Shown piece after piece: positions 32,308 to 40,080 of a stretch of DNA of 64,000 bases; positions within the stretch are counted from its first letter, which is position 1; every line of letters begins with the position of its first letter. The stretch is from Curvibacter lanceolatus ATCC 14669 (GTDB taxonomy: Bacteria; Pseudomonadota; Gammaproteobacteria; Burkholderiales; Burkholderiaceae_C), in the NCBI RefSeq assembly GCF_000381265.1, contig NZ_KB906273.1, positions 37,920-101,919 of the forward strand, written 5' to 3'. The notes under the pieces are model-generated. The model had not been told where the DNA came from and ran no database searches. It saw nothing but the letters and a program-made list of their open reading frames with translations. The position numbers were made by a program, and so were the translations under genes.

Positions 32308-33887
32308 GTCCTCTCCTGGTTCACCGGGATGTCTGCCAGCCGGGCAAGCTCCCAGAGTTTTTTCATGGGCTTGGCGTTTTTCAGGTCTTTGAGCAGCTTG
32401 GTGCGCGCCTGCACAGCGGGCTCATGGCAAAGTGCATCCTCCGAGCCCACCCAGAAATCAAACAGATTCAAGGCGCTGCGGCGGGTCAGCAACAGCCATT
32501 GGCGCGCCAGCGGCGCAACGCGCAGGTCCACATCCTCGGGCTCCAGCGACGCCGAAATCAACACGGCCACCAGCTCGGCCAGCACCGCATAAAAGCCCGC
32601 CTCGGTGCCCTGCCAGAAGCTTTGCTGCACCGCCGGATCTGTGGCCGCATCAGCCGGGCGTTTGAAGCGTGCGGCCTTGACCTGGGCGCTGAGGGCCTTG
32701 GCCGACTCGGTGGCCACCTCCAAACATTGAATCAAATGGCGCACCAGTGCAGCCTGCTGCTCAGGCGGCACCGCATGCAGGGGCAAGAGGCTGTCGTACC
32801 AGCAGCGGGCCTTCATGTTGTCCATGTCGTAGCCCTGGCACCACAAGCGCAGCGGCAGCTTCAACTTTCGGTCGAAGGTGGTTGCCACGACCTTCGCCGC
32901 CTGAGGCATTTGGTCTGCACGCCCCAGGGCCAGCCCCAGCCAATGCCGGTAGCCGATGCCGCCGCGCTGGCCTTTCACCGCCAGGGGGGGCTTCTCGTGC
33001 TTGGGGTCGAGGTTGTAGGGCGAGAGCGGATGCTGCCAGGCGCCGGTGTAGTTGGTGCCACCATGGCGGGTTCGGTAATGTTGAAACAGGCGCACCCCTG
33101 AAGCGCCGCACACCGAGCAGTCGCCCTGGGTGCAGGTGCTGGCGTCCAGCCGCAGGCGCCGGGGCATGCCCCAATAGGCTTGCAAGGGGTGGGCCTTTTC
33201 GGGCGTGGTGTCGCCCACGCCCTGGGCATCGCTGGTGCGGGTGGGCAGCAACCAGGGCAGCACCTCGCCCCATTGGCGGGGCTCGGGGTAGTTCAGTTCG
33301 TCACTGGGCAAGACATTGAGCCAGAGCCTTTGCCACAGCGTGGCATCCTCCTGGGCCGGCACCAGCAAGGTGGTGAGCGGGCCGCCGCCCCGCACCGAGG
33401 TGCGGATGCCACGCCCACCCGGCGGCGCATTGAGTTGCAGAGTGAGCACGGCCAGGGCGGCGCAGTCTTCACAAAGGCCTGGATGGGACTGGGCTTTGTT
33501 GAAGTGCCGGTTGCTGTCCGAGCCCGCATCGATCAGCAGATCCAGCACCGGCAGCTGATGGGCATCGGCAGGCAGGGCCAGGTCTTGCAAAAACGCCGGC
33601 CCTTCGTTTTCAAGGGCAAAAGCGTCTTGGTAAGGGGCGAACGCCGCGGCCAGGGTTTCAGCGCTGGGTGGCTGATTCCAGCGCGTGCGCCACTCGCGCG
33701 CGCTGCTGGGCGCATAAAAGGTTTGGAGGAGGCCAATCAGAAACTGGTAGGCCGCGCTGCGGAAATCGGGGCGGGGGGCATGGAGGTCCAGCAGCGCCGG
33801 ATCACCCACCCTGCAAGGTGAAATACGGCAGAGGCCCCCAAGGCGATCGCGCGCACCGATCCAAGGCGCTGTGACCAAGTTGCTCAT
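32304..33887 (-). CDS. cse1: Cse1 (CasA/Cas8e) Cascade large subunit
   Basis: 527 residues (E. coli 502). It recognises the PAM and recruits Cas3. The N-terminus 'NLVTAPWIGARDRLGGLCRISP' and 'AAYQFLIGLLQTFYAP' are typical. Two CxxC pairs ('GLCEDCAA' and 'DCSVCGASG') would form a structural zinc site as in the Thermobifida and Thermus proteins. The C-terminal part is the four-helix bundle. ATG 33887 has AGGGAG 8 nt upstream. It is the first Cascade gene, and the 284 bp before it contain the self-matching mini-CRISPR unit, so its expression is probably the regulated step. Confidence 0.95.
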   Translation of the reverse strand: MSNLVTAPWIGARDRLGGLCRISPCRVGDPALLDLHAPRPDFRSAAYQFLIGLLQTFYAPSSAREWRTRWNQPPSAETLAAAFAPYQDAFALENEGPAFLQDLALPADAHQLPVLDLLIDAGSDSNRHFNKAQSHPGLCEDCAALAVLTLQLNAPPGGRGIRTSVRGGGPLTTLLVPAQEDATLWQRLWLNVLPSDELNYPEPRQWGEVLPWLLPTRTSDAQGVGDTTPEKAHPLQAYWGMPRRLRLDASTCTQGDCSVCGASGVRLFQHYRTRHGGTNYTGAWQHPLSPYNLDPKHEKPPLAVKGQRGGIGYRHWLGLALGRADQMPQAAKVVATTFDRKLKLPLRLWCQGYDMDNMKARCWYDSLLPLHAVPPEQQAALVRHLIQCLEVATESAKALSAQVKAARFKRPADAATDPAVQQSFWQGTEAGFYAVLAELVAVLISASLEPEDVDLRVAPLARQWLLLTRRSALNLFDFWVGSEDALCHEPAVQARTKLLKDLKNAKPMKKLWELARLADIPVNQERT

Positions 33888-33977
33888 GATTCGACTCCCT
33901 GAGTGTCGTTTTATGATGAAGCCGCTTTCCGAGCAGGTCAGGCTTCAGTGGGTCATAGCTTATTGAAGATCTTGTTG

Positions 33978-34012
33978 ATCGCATAGGTCTGCCCAAGCCA
34001 AATAGCACACTT
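33978..34012 (-). promoter_or_regulatory. PAM-flanked partial protospacer upstream of cse1, predicted Cascade binding site
   Basis: On the minus strand AAG (34012-34010), a canonical type I-E PAM, is followed by a 32-nt site (34009-33978). Its first 18 bases match the spacer of the neighbouring mini-CRISPR except at positions 6 and 9; later positions match only sporadically. The type I-E seed (1-5, 7, 8) is fully matched. The site lies 91-125 nt before the cse1 ATG, where bound Cascade could block initiation or elongation of the Cascade operon. The function is inferred. Confidence 0.7.
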
Positions 34013-34032
34013 CCTGACCTACGGCGAGTTGT

Positions 34033-34122
34033 GATCCCCCCTCTGTTGAGGGGATGAACCGTGTGCGATCTGGCTTGGGGTCGCCCAACCCGGTGGTTCC
34101 CAGCGCTCGCTGGGATTTTGGG
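34033..34122 (+). ncRNA. Single-spacer degenerate CRISPR unit encoding a putative crRNA-like regulatory RNA
   Basis: Layout on the plus strand: pseudo-repeat 1 (34033-34061), 32-nt spacer (34062-34093), pseudo-repeat 2 (34094-34122). Both pseudo-repeats align without gaps to the 29-nt array repeat, with 20/29 and 16/29 identities. Pseudo-repeat 1 keeps the last 12 bases (GGGGATGAACCG), including the whole 8-nt 5' handle. Its hairpin becomes CCCCTC-TGTT-GAGGGG, swapping an A-T pair for T-A. Pseudo-repeat 2 keeps GTTCCC and forms CCCAGC-GCTC-GCTGGG, with two compensated pairs; its own handle has decayed, as expected when nothing follows it. Orientation is opposite to the cas genes and the main array. 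This resembles the crRNA-like regulators (CreA/CreR type) that steer Cascade to cas or toxin promoters. Transcription is not demonstrated. Confidence 0.8.
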
Positions 34123-34171
34123 GCTCCTGTCGGAGCCTTCAGGGCTTGGAGTTTTCGATAACACCGTGGTG

Positions 34172-36937
34172 CTAACCACACAAGCCCAACACCGGGTCGT
34201 ACCGCAACAGCTTGCGACGCCCCTGCGCATCGAGCACCCAGCCCTCCAGCACGCCATCGGCACCAGGGGCCAAGGGCAAGACGGTGGCATCGCCCTCCAG
34301 CAAGCGGTTTTGCGAACGCAAAGCGGCCAGCCCTGCTTCAAAGCGCTGCAGCCATTCAGGCGCCAGGGCCTGCAGGCCGGTGGCCCGCAGGCGCAGCGCT
34401 GACGACTCCCAGGCGTGGTCCTCATGAGCACGCAAAGGCTGCAACACAGCGGGGTCGCCGGCTTGGCCCATCACCGCCAGGTACACCGTCAAGGTTTCAT
34501 CGCCCAGGCGGGTGGGCAGGCGCGTGTCTTCATCCCATTGGGCGCTGCTGTCAGTGCAATAGCCTTTGTCGAACTGCAGGGCATTGAACTGGGCCTGGCT
34601 TTGATGGGCCAGGTCTTTGCCCTGCTGCTCACGCGAGGCGCGTTGCAGGGCCGAGGGAATGGCCACATCCTCCGCGCCATACACCGCCTCAACCAGGCTG
34701 CGCACGGCCCCCGCCTCGCCCACCTGGCCGGGGCTGACGATGGCGCCCGCCGCCCGCAAGGCGCGTGCACCCAACCAGAGCTGCCCCACATCGGGGTAAA
34801 CGTAGCGCGCCTGGGGGAACAGCGCCGCATACCAGTCGGCCTCCGGCTCCGCCAGGTCCTCGGGCGCCAGCAGGTGCAGCACCGGAGCGGGCCGGTGCTC
34901 TTGCCCATCAGTGGCCAAACGCCCGTCCACTTCGCGGGCATGGCGCTGCAAGCGCCCCGCGCGCTGGATGACCAGGTCGATCGGAGCCAGATCGGTCACC
35001 ATGGCATCGACATCAAAGTCGAGGGATTGCTCCAGCACCTGGGTGCCAATCAGCACCTGGCCTTGGCGGCTGGAGGCCTCCGCGGCTTTGCCGAAGATGG
35101 ACAACACCCGGTCTTCAATATCGAGCCGGTCACCCATGGCAAAACGGCTGTGAAACAAATGCACGCTCAACTCGGGCGCTGCGGCGCACAAGGCCTGGTA
35201 GGCACGGCGTGCATCGCCCACGGTGTTGCGAATCCAGGCCACACAACGCCCCTGCCGCGCCGCTTGCACCAGCAGGGCCACCGCCTGCGCTTCGTCGTGC
35301 ACAAATGCCACCTGAACCCGACGCACCAGTTGAGGCCGTGTGGCCACTGCCGCCACCGAGCAAGACCGCCCGACCTGGGTGACCAGGGGGTAACGGGCAT
35401 CGGCAGGCCAGTCCTCTGCGGGCAGGCCCAGCCCGGCGCGGTAGGCGTTCATCAGCTCGCCGCGTGTCGAGGCCGGCAAGGTGGCCGACAGCAAGATCAT
35501 GCTGCCACCTTGGCGGGCATGGGCCCGCAACAACCGCTTGAGCAGGGTCAGCATGTAGGGGTCATAGGCATGCACTTCGTCCACCAGCAGCACCTTGGCG
35601 CTCAGGCCCAGCAAGCGCAACGACTGGTGCCGCGCGGGCAGCACGGCCAGCAGGCATTGGTCCAGGGTGCCGACGCCCACATCAGCCAGCAAGGCTTTCT
35701 TGCGATGATCTGCCAGCCATTGATTGCATTGCACCGACGCCGTGCTTTCCGAGTGCCCGTAGGCTTGGTCTCGGCCTTGCTCCGCTTCTTGCAAAAGGCT
35801 TTGCCGAAAATCGGCCATCAATTGTCGAGCCCCATGGGCAAGGATCAGCGAGGGCCGCGCCGTGGCCGCATACAGGCGCTGGTACACCTCACCTACCCGT
35901 CGGTACATCTGGTTGGCGGTGGCCATGCTGGGCAAGGCGAAATACAAGCCCTGCGCCAGCCCCGCTTCCATCAGGCGCTGCGTGAGGATCAGGGCAGCCT
36001 CGGTTTTGCCTGCGCCGGTCACGTCCTCCAGCAAAAACATCTGCGGTCCGGGCTGCAAGGGCAGCTCGGCTCCGTGCCGCTGCAAGGGCGTCGGCGGGTT
36101 CAGGTAGGGGAAGAGCGCCAGAGGCTGCGCCGCCCAGTGGCGCACCACTTGCGCCTGCAAGCCTGCCTGTTGAACCGCCTGCTCAGCCTGGGGCAGGGCC
36201 TGTTCGCTCCAATACGAGTGCAGGTTTGGCGCAGCGCTGACATAAGGGAAGTGGGCCTGATTCGAGCCCAACCAATCCGCCAGCACCGCCACGCCCGCCA
36301 GACGCCAACTGTGGCGGCGCAGTGTCCGCTCCTGCGGGTCGGTGAATTCATCTCGCAACAAGGCACTCAGATCTGCCGGCAACAACAGCGGCAGCAGGGC
36401 CTGCACAAAGGCCTGGGCGGCCCGCAAGTCTTCCTGCAAAAAGAAACGACGCCACTCCAGCGCCAACAGGCCACCAGCCTCGCTCTCCAGCGGCGGCTTG
36501 CCATGGTGGCCGAACACGGCCTTGACCCAGACCGACCAGAAGGCATCATCCGAAAAAGGCAGGGCCTGCTGCGGAAAATCAGACGCCAAGGCCTGCGTCC
36601 ACAACAGCCAACCCAGGGTGTCGTGCCGCAGCTCATAGCGTTTGCGCGGGTCTGCGCTCACCAGCTCTGGCGACAGCCCGGGCACCAGCCCCTGAAAAGC
36701 TCTGGCGAATTTTCCAAGATCATGCAAGGCCAGAAAGAACACCGCCAATCGTTCCACTGTCGGCAAAGGCCAGGCCAGATCGTCGGCCAGAGGGGCCAGT
36801 GAGAACTGAGGCAGTTGCATCAAATGATGACCACACGCAGCCACATCGAGGCTGTGCAAGGCCAGCAGATGGAAGCGTTCTGGCCCCTCTTGAGCGGAAG
36901 AGGCTTTACCCCAGTACGCGAAAAAGTCCGCGCCCAT
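34172..36937 (-). CDS. cas3: Cas3 helicase-nuclease, type I-E
   Basis: 921 residues from the ATG at 36937, which aligns with E. coli Cas3 ('YWGKSS' near the start). HD nuclease: 'HSLDVAA' and 'ALHDLGKF' (His72-Asp73). SF2 helicase: Walker A 'EDVTGAGKTEAA' (Lys311), 'LLVDEVHAYD', 'LLSATLP', and 'QVLEQSLDFDVDAMVTDLAPIDLVIQRAGRLQRH' (motifs V/VI). It unwinds and degrades DNA 3' to 5' after Cascade recruits it. The ATG has no good ribosome binding site of its own. It overlaps the stop of a 36-codon ORF as TGATG, suggesting translation by coupling. It is separated from cse1 by the 284-bp regulatory region. Confidence 0.97.
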   Translation of the reverse strand: MGADFFAYWGKASSAQEGPERFHLLALHSLDVAACGHHLMQLPQFSLAPLADDLAWPLPTVERLAVFFLALHDLGKFARAFQGLVPGLSPELVSADPRKRYELRHDTLGWLLWTQALASDFPQQALPFSDDAFWSVWVKAVFGHHGKPPLESEAGGLLALEWRRFFLQEDLRAAQAFVQALLPLLLPADLSALLRDEFTDPQERTLRRHSWRLAGVAVLADWLGSNQAHFPYVSAAPNLHSYWSEQALPQAEQAVQQAGLQAQVVRHWAAQPLALFPYLNPPTPLQRHGAELPLQPGPQMFLLEDVTGAGKTEAALILTQRLMEAGLAQGLYFALPSMATANQMYRRVGEVYQRLYAATARPSLILAHGARQLMADFRQSLLQEAEQGRDQAYGHSESTASVQCNQWLADHRKKALLADVGVGTLDQCLLAVLPARHQSLRLLGLSAKVLLVDEVHAYDPYMLTLLKRLLRAHARQGGSMILLSATLPASTRGELMNAYRAGLGLPAEDWPADARYPLVTQVGRSCSVAAVATRPQLVRRVQVAFVHDEAQAVALLVQAARQGRCVAWIRNTVGDARRAYQALCAAAPELSVHLFHSRFAMGDRLDIEDRVLSIFGKAAEASSRQGQVLIGTQVLEQSLDFDVDAMVTDLAPIDLVIQRAGRLQRHAREVDGRLATDGQEHRPAPVLHLLAPEDLAEPEADWYAALFPQARYVYPDVGQLWLGARALRAAGAIVSPGQVGEAGAVRSLVEAVYGAEDVAIPSALQRASREQQGKDLAHQSQAQFNALQFDKGYCTDSSAQWDEDTRLPTRLGDETLTVYLAVMGQAGDPAVLQPLRAHEDHAWESSALRLRATGLQALAPEWLQRFEAGLAALRSQNRLLEGDATVLPLAPGADGVLEGWVLDAQGRRKLLRYDPVLGLCG

Positions 36938-37047
36938 CAGACGCGGCTTCTTTGAGCCCGAGGTTCGGGCCCAGCCCACAATGCAGAAGCCTCTGGCAGC
37001 CCCAGGCACAGCTTCACATGCTGATCGCCCACAAAAAACCATCTCAT
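36937..37047 (-). CDS. Short ORF translationally linked to cas3 (possible leader peptide)
   Basis: A 36-codon reading frame begins at the ATG at 37047, 9 nt after a near-perfect AGGGAGG ribosome binding site, the best one around cas3. Its TGA overlaps the cas3 ATG (TGATG). The peptide starts MRWFFVGDQHVKLCLGLPE and resembles nothing I know. Either it is a leader whose translation delivers ribosomes to cas3, or the ribosome binding site is a relic of a former start. Coding status is inferred from the ribosome binding site and overlap only. Confidence 0.45.
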   Translation of the reverse strand: MRWFFVGDQHVKLCLGLPEASALWAGPEPRAQRSRV

Positions 37048-37332
37048 CTCAAGCGTCCTCCCTGCCTGTATCTTGCACATCCGAGCGCAATGCAGCCTAC
37101 GAGCACTTATTTTGAGCGAAGCCCGAGCCTCGATTCCCAAACTCACCACCACCACAGAACCCAACCCGGCAAGAGCTGATCCAGGTTTCTCACTCAACGT
37201 CATCCACAGCGGGGCCCAGGGTGAATCTTGATGGCAACATGAGCCCGACCGACGAAGCAGCTTCACTCAGCGAGCCGATGCGCCCTTCAAAAGGCCATCG
37301 GCTTTTGCCTTTCACGCTCACAACGAGGCGCG
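37048..37332. other. Non-coding gap between the cas3 leader ORF and the antitoxin gene
   Basis: 285 bp between divergent transcription units. It must hold the minus-strand promoter for cas3. An A-rich patch near 37110 is the only candidate, and no consensus -35/-10 pair was found. Confidence 0.4.
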
Positions 37333-37354
37333 TATGATGTGCAAAATTCTGTAC
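37333..37354 (+). promoter_or_regulatory. Promoter/operator of the toxin-antitoxin pair
   Basis: TATGAT (37333-37338) is a good -10 hexamer 37 bp before the antitoxin ATG; the -35 is poor. Immediately after it GTGCAAAATTCTGTAC (37339-37354) is an imperfect inverted repeat with GTGCA/TGTAC arms, placed where Phd/YefM antitoxins usually bind to autorepress. Confidence 0.5.
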
Positions 37355-37374
37355 AACACCTGAAGGAGCCGACC

Positions 37375-37677
37375 ATGGCCATTTCTGCCGGTGACGTGAT
37401 TCCACTGTCGCAAGCCAGGGCGAACCTGTCTGAGTTGGCCGACCAGGTGAGAGCGGGGGCCGAGAAGATCATCACCAAGAACGGTGAGAGCTATGTGGCC
37501 ATCATCGACGCCCAACGGCTGGACTACTACCACCAGCTTGAGCGCGAACGCATCCACCTGCTGTTGATTGACGACGCGAGCAAAGGCCTTTCAGACGTCG
37601 CAGCAGGAAAGACCAAGGATGCGCACAGCACGCTGCGTGCCATCAAGCAGCGCCGCGCGACCAAGGTGGCTGGATAA
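37375..37677 (+). CDS. Type II antitoxin, Phd/YefM family
   Basis: 100 residues after a GAAGGAG ribosome binding site. The N-terminal half is the Phd/YefM DNA-binding fold: 'VIPLSQARANLSELADQVRAGAEKIITKNGESYVAIIDAQRLDYY'. The C-terminal 40 residues are charged and probably disordered until bound to the toxin. It should neutralise the downstream ParE-like toxin and repress its own promoter. It lies divergent from cas3. Confidence 0.88.
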   Translation: MAISAGDVIPLSQARANLSELADQVRAGAEKIITKNGESYVAIIDAQRLDYYHQLERERIHLLLIDDASKGLSDVAAGKTKDAHSTLRAIKQRRATKVAG

Positions 37678-37692
37678 GAACGGCCTCACTCC

Positions 37693-38082
37693 GTGACAGC
37701 CAAGCACACCGTCAAACTCACTGCCAACTTCGAGCGGAACCTCGATGTGCTTGAGGCCTTCTTGGTCGAAGCCGGGGCTCCGCATGCCTTCGACGCGCTG
37801 CTGGACGAGCTGACGGATACCGTCATCCCGAATCTGGAACGCTTCCCCGGCATGGGGCGCTTGCTCCTGGAGAGGCCGACTCGCTCCGTCGAAGTTGCCA
37901 ACGGCGTTGCTCGCCTGACAAAACAACTCGGCTCCCTCGCCAAGGACGGTGAGCTGCGCGAGTACGTGATGACGCACTACCTGCTGCTGTATGCGCAGAT
38001 CAAGGGCACGGTCTACTTACTCTCGATTCGCCACCAGCGACAACTTTCATTCGACTTCCAGGCACTTTGGCCTGGCGTCTGA
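37693..38082 (+). CDS. Type II toxin, RelE/ParE family
   Basis: 129 residues, somewhat longer than usual (about 95-105). It begins at a GTG 15 bp after the antitoxin stop; no good ribosome binding site, so translation probably depends on the antitoxin gene. 'KLTANFERNLDVLEAFLVEAG' is the helical start and 'YVMTHYLLLYAQIKGTVYLLSIRHQRQLSFDF' is the ParE-type beta-sheet ending. Targets in the family are DNA gyrase (ParE) or ribosome-bound mRNA (RelE); the sequence alone does not decide. Confidence 0.85.
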   Translation: MTAKHTVKLTANFERNLDVLEAFLVEAGAPHAFDALLDELTDTVIPNLERFPGMGRLLLERPTRSVEVANGVARLTKQLGSLAKDGELREYVMTHYLLLYAQIKGTVYLLSIRHQRQLSFDFQALWPGV

Positions 38083-38329
38083 CCCTTCAGAGCCCAATGA
38101 TCGCTGACGGCGGTACTGGGCAGCGGCATGAACAGCCTATCGGACAACCAGCGCCCTATCGTCAATAGACGGGCAGTAGACAGCGGGCGACTCGCCAGCA
38201 CATTGCTTTTGAATCAAGGACTTCTATCCCCCTGAAACCAGAAAAGCGGGTCGATGGAACGAGGCCCGTCTTCCGTAGCAATGGCACTGCCCATGGCCAA
38301 GCGCTGTTGCACCCCAGCAGATGGGCCCA

Positions 38330-39004
38330 TCAAGCCCCGGCCCCCGGGCCACGTTGACGCGCAGCCGCCTTCACCGCCGCCGCCAGTCCCGCCCCCGGGC
38401 TGCTGAGCGGCCGAGCCCCTGCCGTGACCAACGCAGCGGCCCCGCTCATCGAAGCCTGGGCCAGCGCCACCACCGAGGCGCCATGGGCATAGGCGCTGTC
38501 TGCAGCCTCGGCGAGTATGCGCAGGTAGCCCTCGATATCACCCGCCTTGAACAAGGCCCAGGCGCCCGGCACCAGCTGCACCTCGACCGTGGCACCGGTG
38601 GCCTGGGCGGCCTGCTCGAAGAGGCGCGCCGTGGGGCCCAGGGTGGTCTCGACCGCGCAGAGGGCCACGATCTTGCCGCCGGCCTGGGCGGCGGTGGCGG
38701 CGGCCGCGGCCAATGCGGCGTCTGTTCTCAGGATGGGGGTGGCGGTGTGGGCCAGGGCGTCGACAGCGGGGCCCAGGGTGGAGCAGGTGAGCAGCACGGC
38801 ATCAGCCCCCGGGGCCAAGGCCAGCAAGGCCTGCTGGGTGGCTTGGGCGATCTCGTCACGGAGCCCGCCCGCGCGCTCGGCGGCGGCCAGCAGGTCGACC
38901 CTCACCTCGTGGCGCAGAACCCCCGTGGGGATGCCCAGCGCCATGGCGGCGGCATCAAACACCGCCACATTGCTTTCGGCGGTGTGGAGACAGGCGATTT
39001 TCAT
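38330..39004 (-). CDS. Aspartate/glutamate racemase superfamily protein
   Basis: 224 residues, Rossmann-like duplicated fold. 'DAVLLTCSTLGPAVDAL' carries the first catalytic cysteine region. The matching second-domain motif reads 'VALAQASMSGAA', where racemases and maleate isomerases have a second cysteine; here Ser/Ala fill the site. A one-cysteine member may not racemise; decarboxylase-like or non-enzymatic roles are possible. No operon partner; the gene starts from the ATG at 39004. Confidence 0.75.
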   Translation of the reverse strand: MKIACLHTAESNVAVFDAAAMALGIPTGVLRHEVRVDLLAAAERAGGLRDEIAQATQQALLALAPGADAVLLTCSTLGPAVDALAHTATPILRTDAALAAAAATAAQAGGKIVALCAVETTLGPTARLFEQAAQATGATVEVQLVPGAWALFKAGDIEGYLRILAEAADSAYAHGASVVALAQASMSGAAALVTAGARPLSSPGAGLAAAVKAAARQRGPGAGA

Positions 39005-39123
39005 GAAACGGTTTACCCCATGTGTGTTGGCTGGGCAGGCGCTTTGGCGGCACGACGGCCACCACGGCCTTCAGGGGGGCAGCTTAGCGGAGCGGGGCTG
39101 TTGAATGCTGCGCGCTGAACGGC

Positions 39124-40080
39124 TCACGCGGTGGGCGATGGGTTGCCGGGCTGCGGCACCGGGGTGTGCAGGGCTGGTTCGGCCGCCGGGCCTTGCGCCT
39201 GGGCTGCCTGCCGCAGCTCTTCAGTGGTCTCCCCAGCGCCGCCGGGTCTCCAGCCCGGGGGCCTGAGCAGGTAGCCCAGCACGGCCCTGGCCGAGGGGGC
39301 GGCCTTCACATCGCGCCACAGCGCCAGCCAATGCTCAAACTCGATCTTGAACAGGTTGTAGCCCGTGCTGGGTTTGACCAGGCCGTAGCGGATGGGCAGG
39401 TCTTGCCGCTCGGGGATGTAGGTGCCAAACAGGCGGTCAAACACGATCAGGACGCCGCCGTAGTTGCCGTCCAGGTAGGTCAGATTGGAGGCATGGTGCA
39501 CGCGGTGGGCCGAGGGGGTGTTCAAAATCCATTCCAGCGGGCCCAGGCGCGGGATCCAGGTGGTGTGTATCCAGAACTGGTAAAGCAGGTTCAAGGACAA
39601 CATCACCAGGATCACCCTGGGGGGCATGCCCAGCCAGGGGGCGAGCGTGAAGAACAGCAGGGTGCCGGTGAGTTTGCCCGTCCAGCCGAAGCGGTAGGCT
39701 GCCGACAGGTTGAGCTGGTTCGAAGAATGGTGGATGGCGTGGGTGCACCAGAACCAGCGTATGCGGTGGGCGGCGCGGTGGTACCCGTAGTAGCAAAACT
39801 CCTGGCCGATGAAGCAGGCGGCCCAGCCGGTCCAATGGTCCATGGGCAGGGTGAAAAGGCGGTGCTCCCAGATCCATTGCATGGCGCCAAACCAGAAGCT
39901 CAGCGGCAGGGCCCAGCGCAGAAAGTACTCGCGCACCAGAAAGTCGATCAGCGAGATGCCGGCGGCCTTCCAGTCGTAGGGGCCCCGCCCTTTCCACAGC
40001 GACAAGACCACGGCCTCGAGCAGCGAGGCCACCAGCACGGTGACCACGGCAAATTTCAGAACCATCAACATCGCGGACAT
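39124..40080 (-). CDS. Sterol desaturase/fatty acid hydroxylase family membrane protein
   Basis: 318 residues from the ATG at 40080. About four transmembrane helices. The diiron-binding histidine clusters are intact: 'HRAAH', 'HAIHHSSNQLNLS' and 'HRVHHASN'. Members hydroxylate or desaturate lipids at the membrane; in proteobacteria likely substrates are fatty acids, hopanoids or carotenoids. The C-terminal 40 residues are Pro/Gly/Ala-rich and probably disordered. Confidence 0.88.
   Translation of the reverse strand: MSAMLMVLKFAVVTVLVASLLEAVVLSLWKGRGPYDWKAAGISLIDFLVREYFLRWALPLSFWFGAMQWIWEHRLFTLPMDHWTGWAACFIGQEFCYYGYHRAAHRIRWFWCTHAIHHSSNQLNLSAAYRFGWTGKLTGTLLFFTLAPWLGMPPRVILVMLSLNLLYQFWIHTTWIPRLGPLEWILNTPSAHRVHHASNLTYLDGNYGGVLIVFDRLFGTYIPERQDLPIRYGLVKPSTGYNLFKIEFEHWLALWRDVKAAPSARAVLGYLLRPPGWRPGGAGETTEELRQAAQAQGPAAEPALHTPVPQPGNPSPTA

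Larger units (their letters stand above)
33888..34171. other. cas3-cse1 intergenic region holding a mini-CRISPR and its match
   Basis: 284 bp, unusually long for an operon whose other genes overlap or nearly touch. It contains the plus-strand pseudo-CRISPR unit (34033-34122), a partly matching PAM-flanked site (33978-34012), and a 6-bp GC hairpin just after the unit (34122-34137, loop TGTC). I could not identify a convincing sigma-70 promoter for cse1 or for the plus-strand RNA. TATGAT at 33912-33917 on the plus strand is the best single -10-like element. Confidence 0.7.

Noticed and set aside
33913..33966. A 17-codon plus-strand frame (MMKPLSEQ...) beside the mini-CRISPR, considered as a CreT-like toxin
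   Set aside because: No good ribosome binding site, no rare-codon run or toxin-like feature seen, and the mini-CRISPR matches the cse1 upstream site rather than this frame's promoter region.
38083..38329. Gap after the ParE-like toxin, inspected for a third TA gene or mobile-element end
   Set aside because: No reading frame, inverted repeat pair or target duplication was visible.
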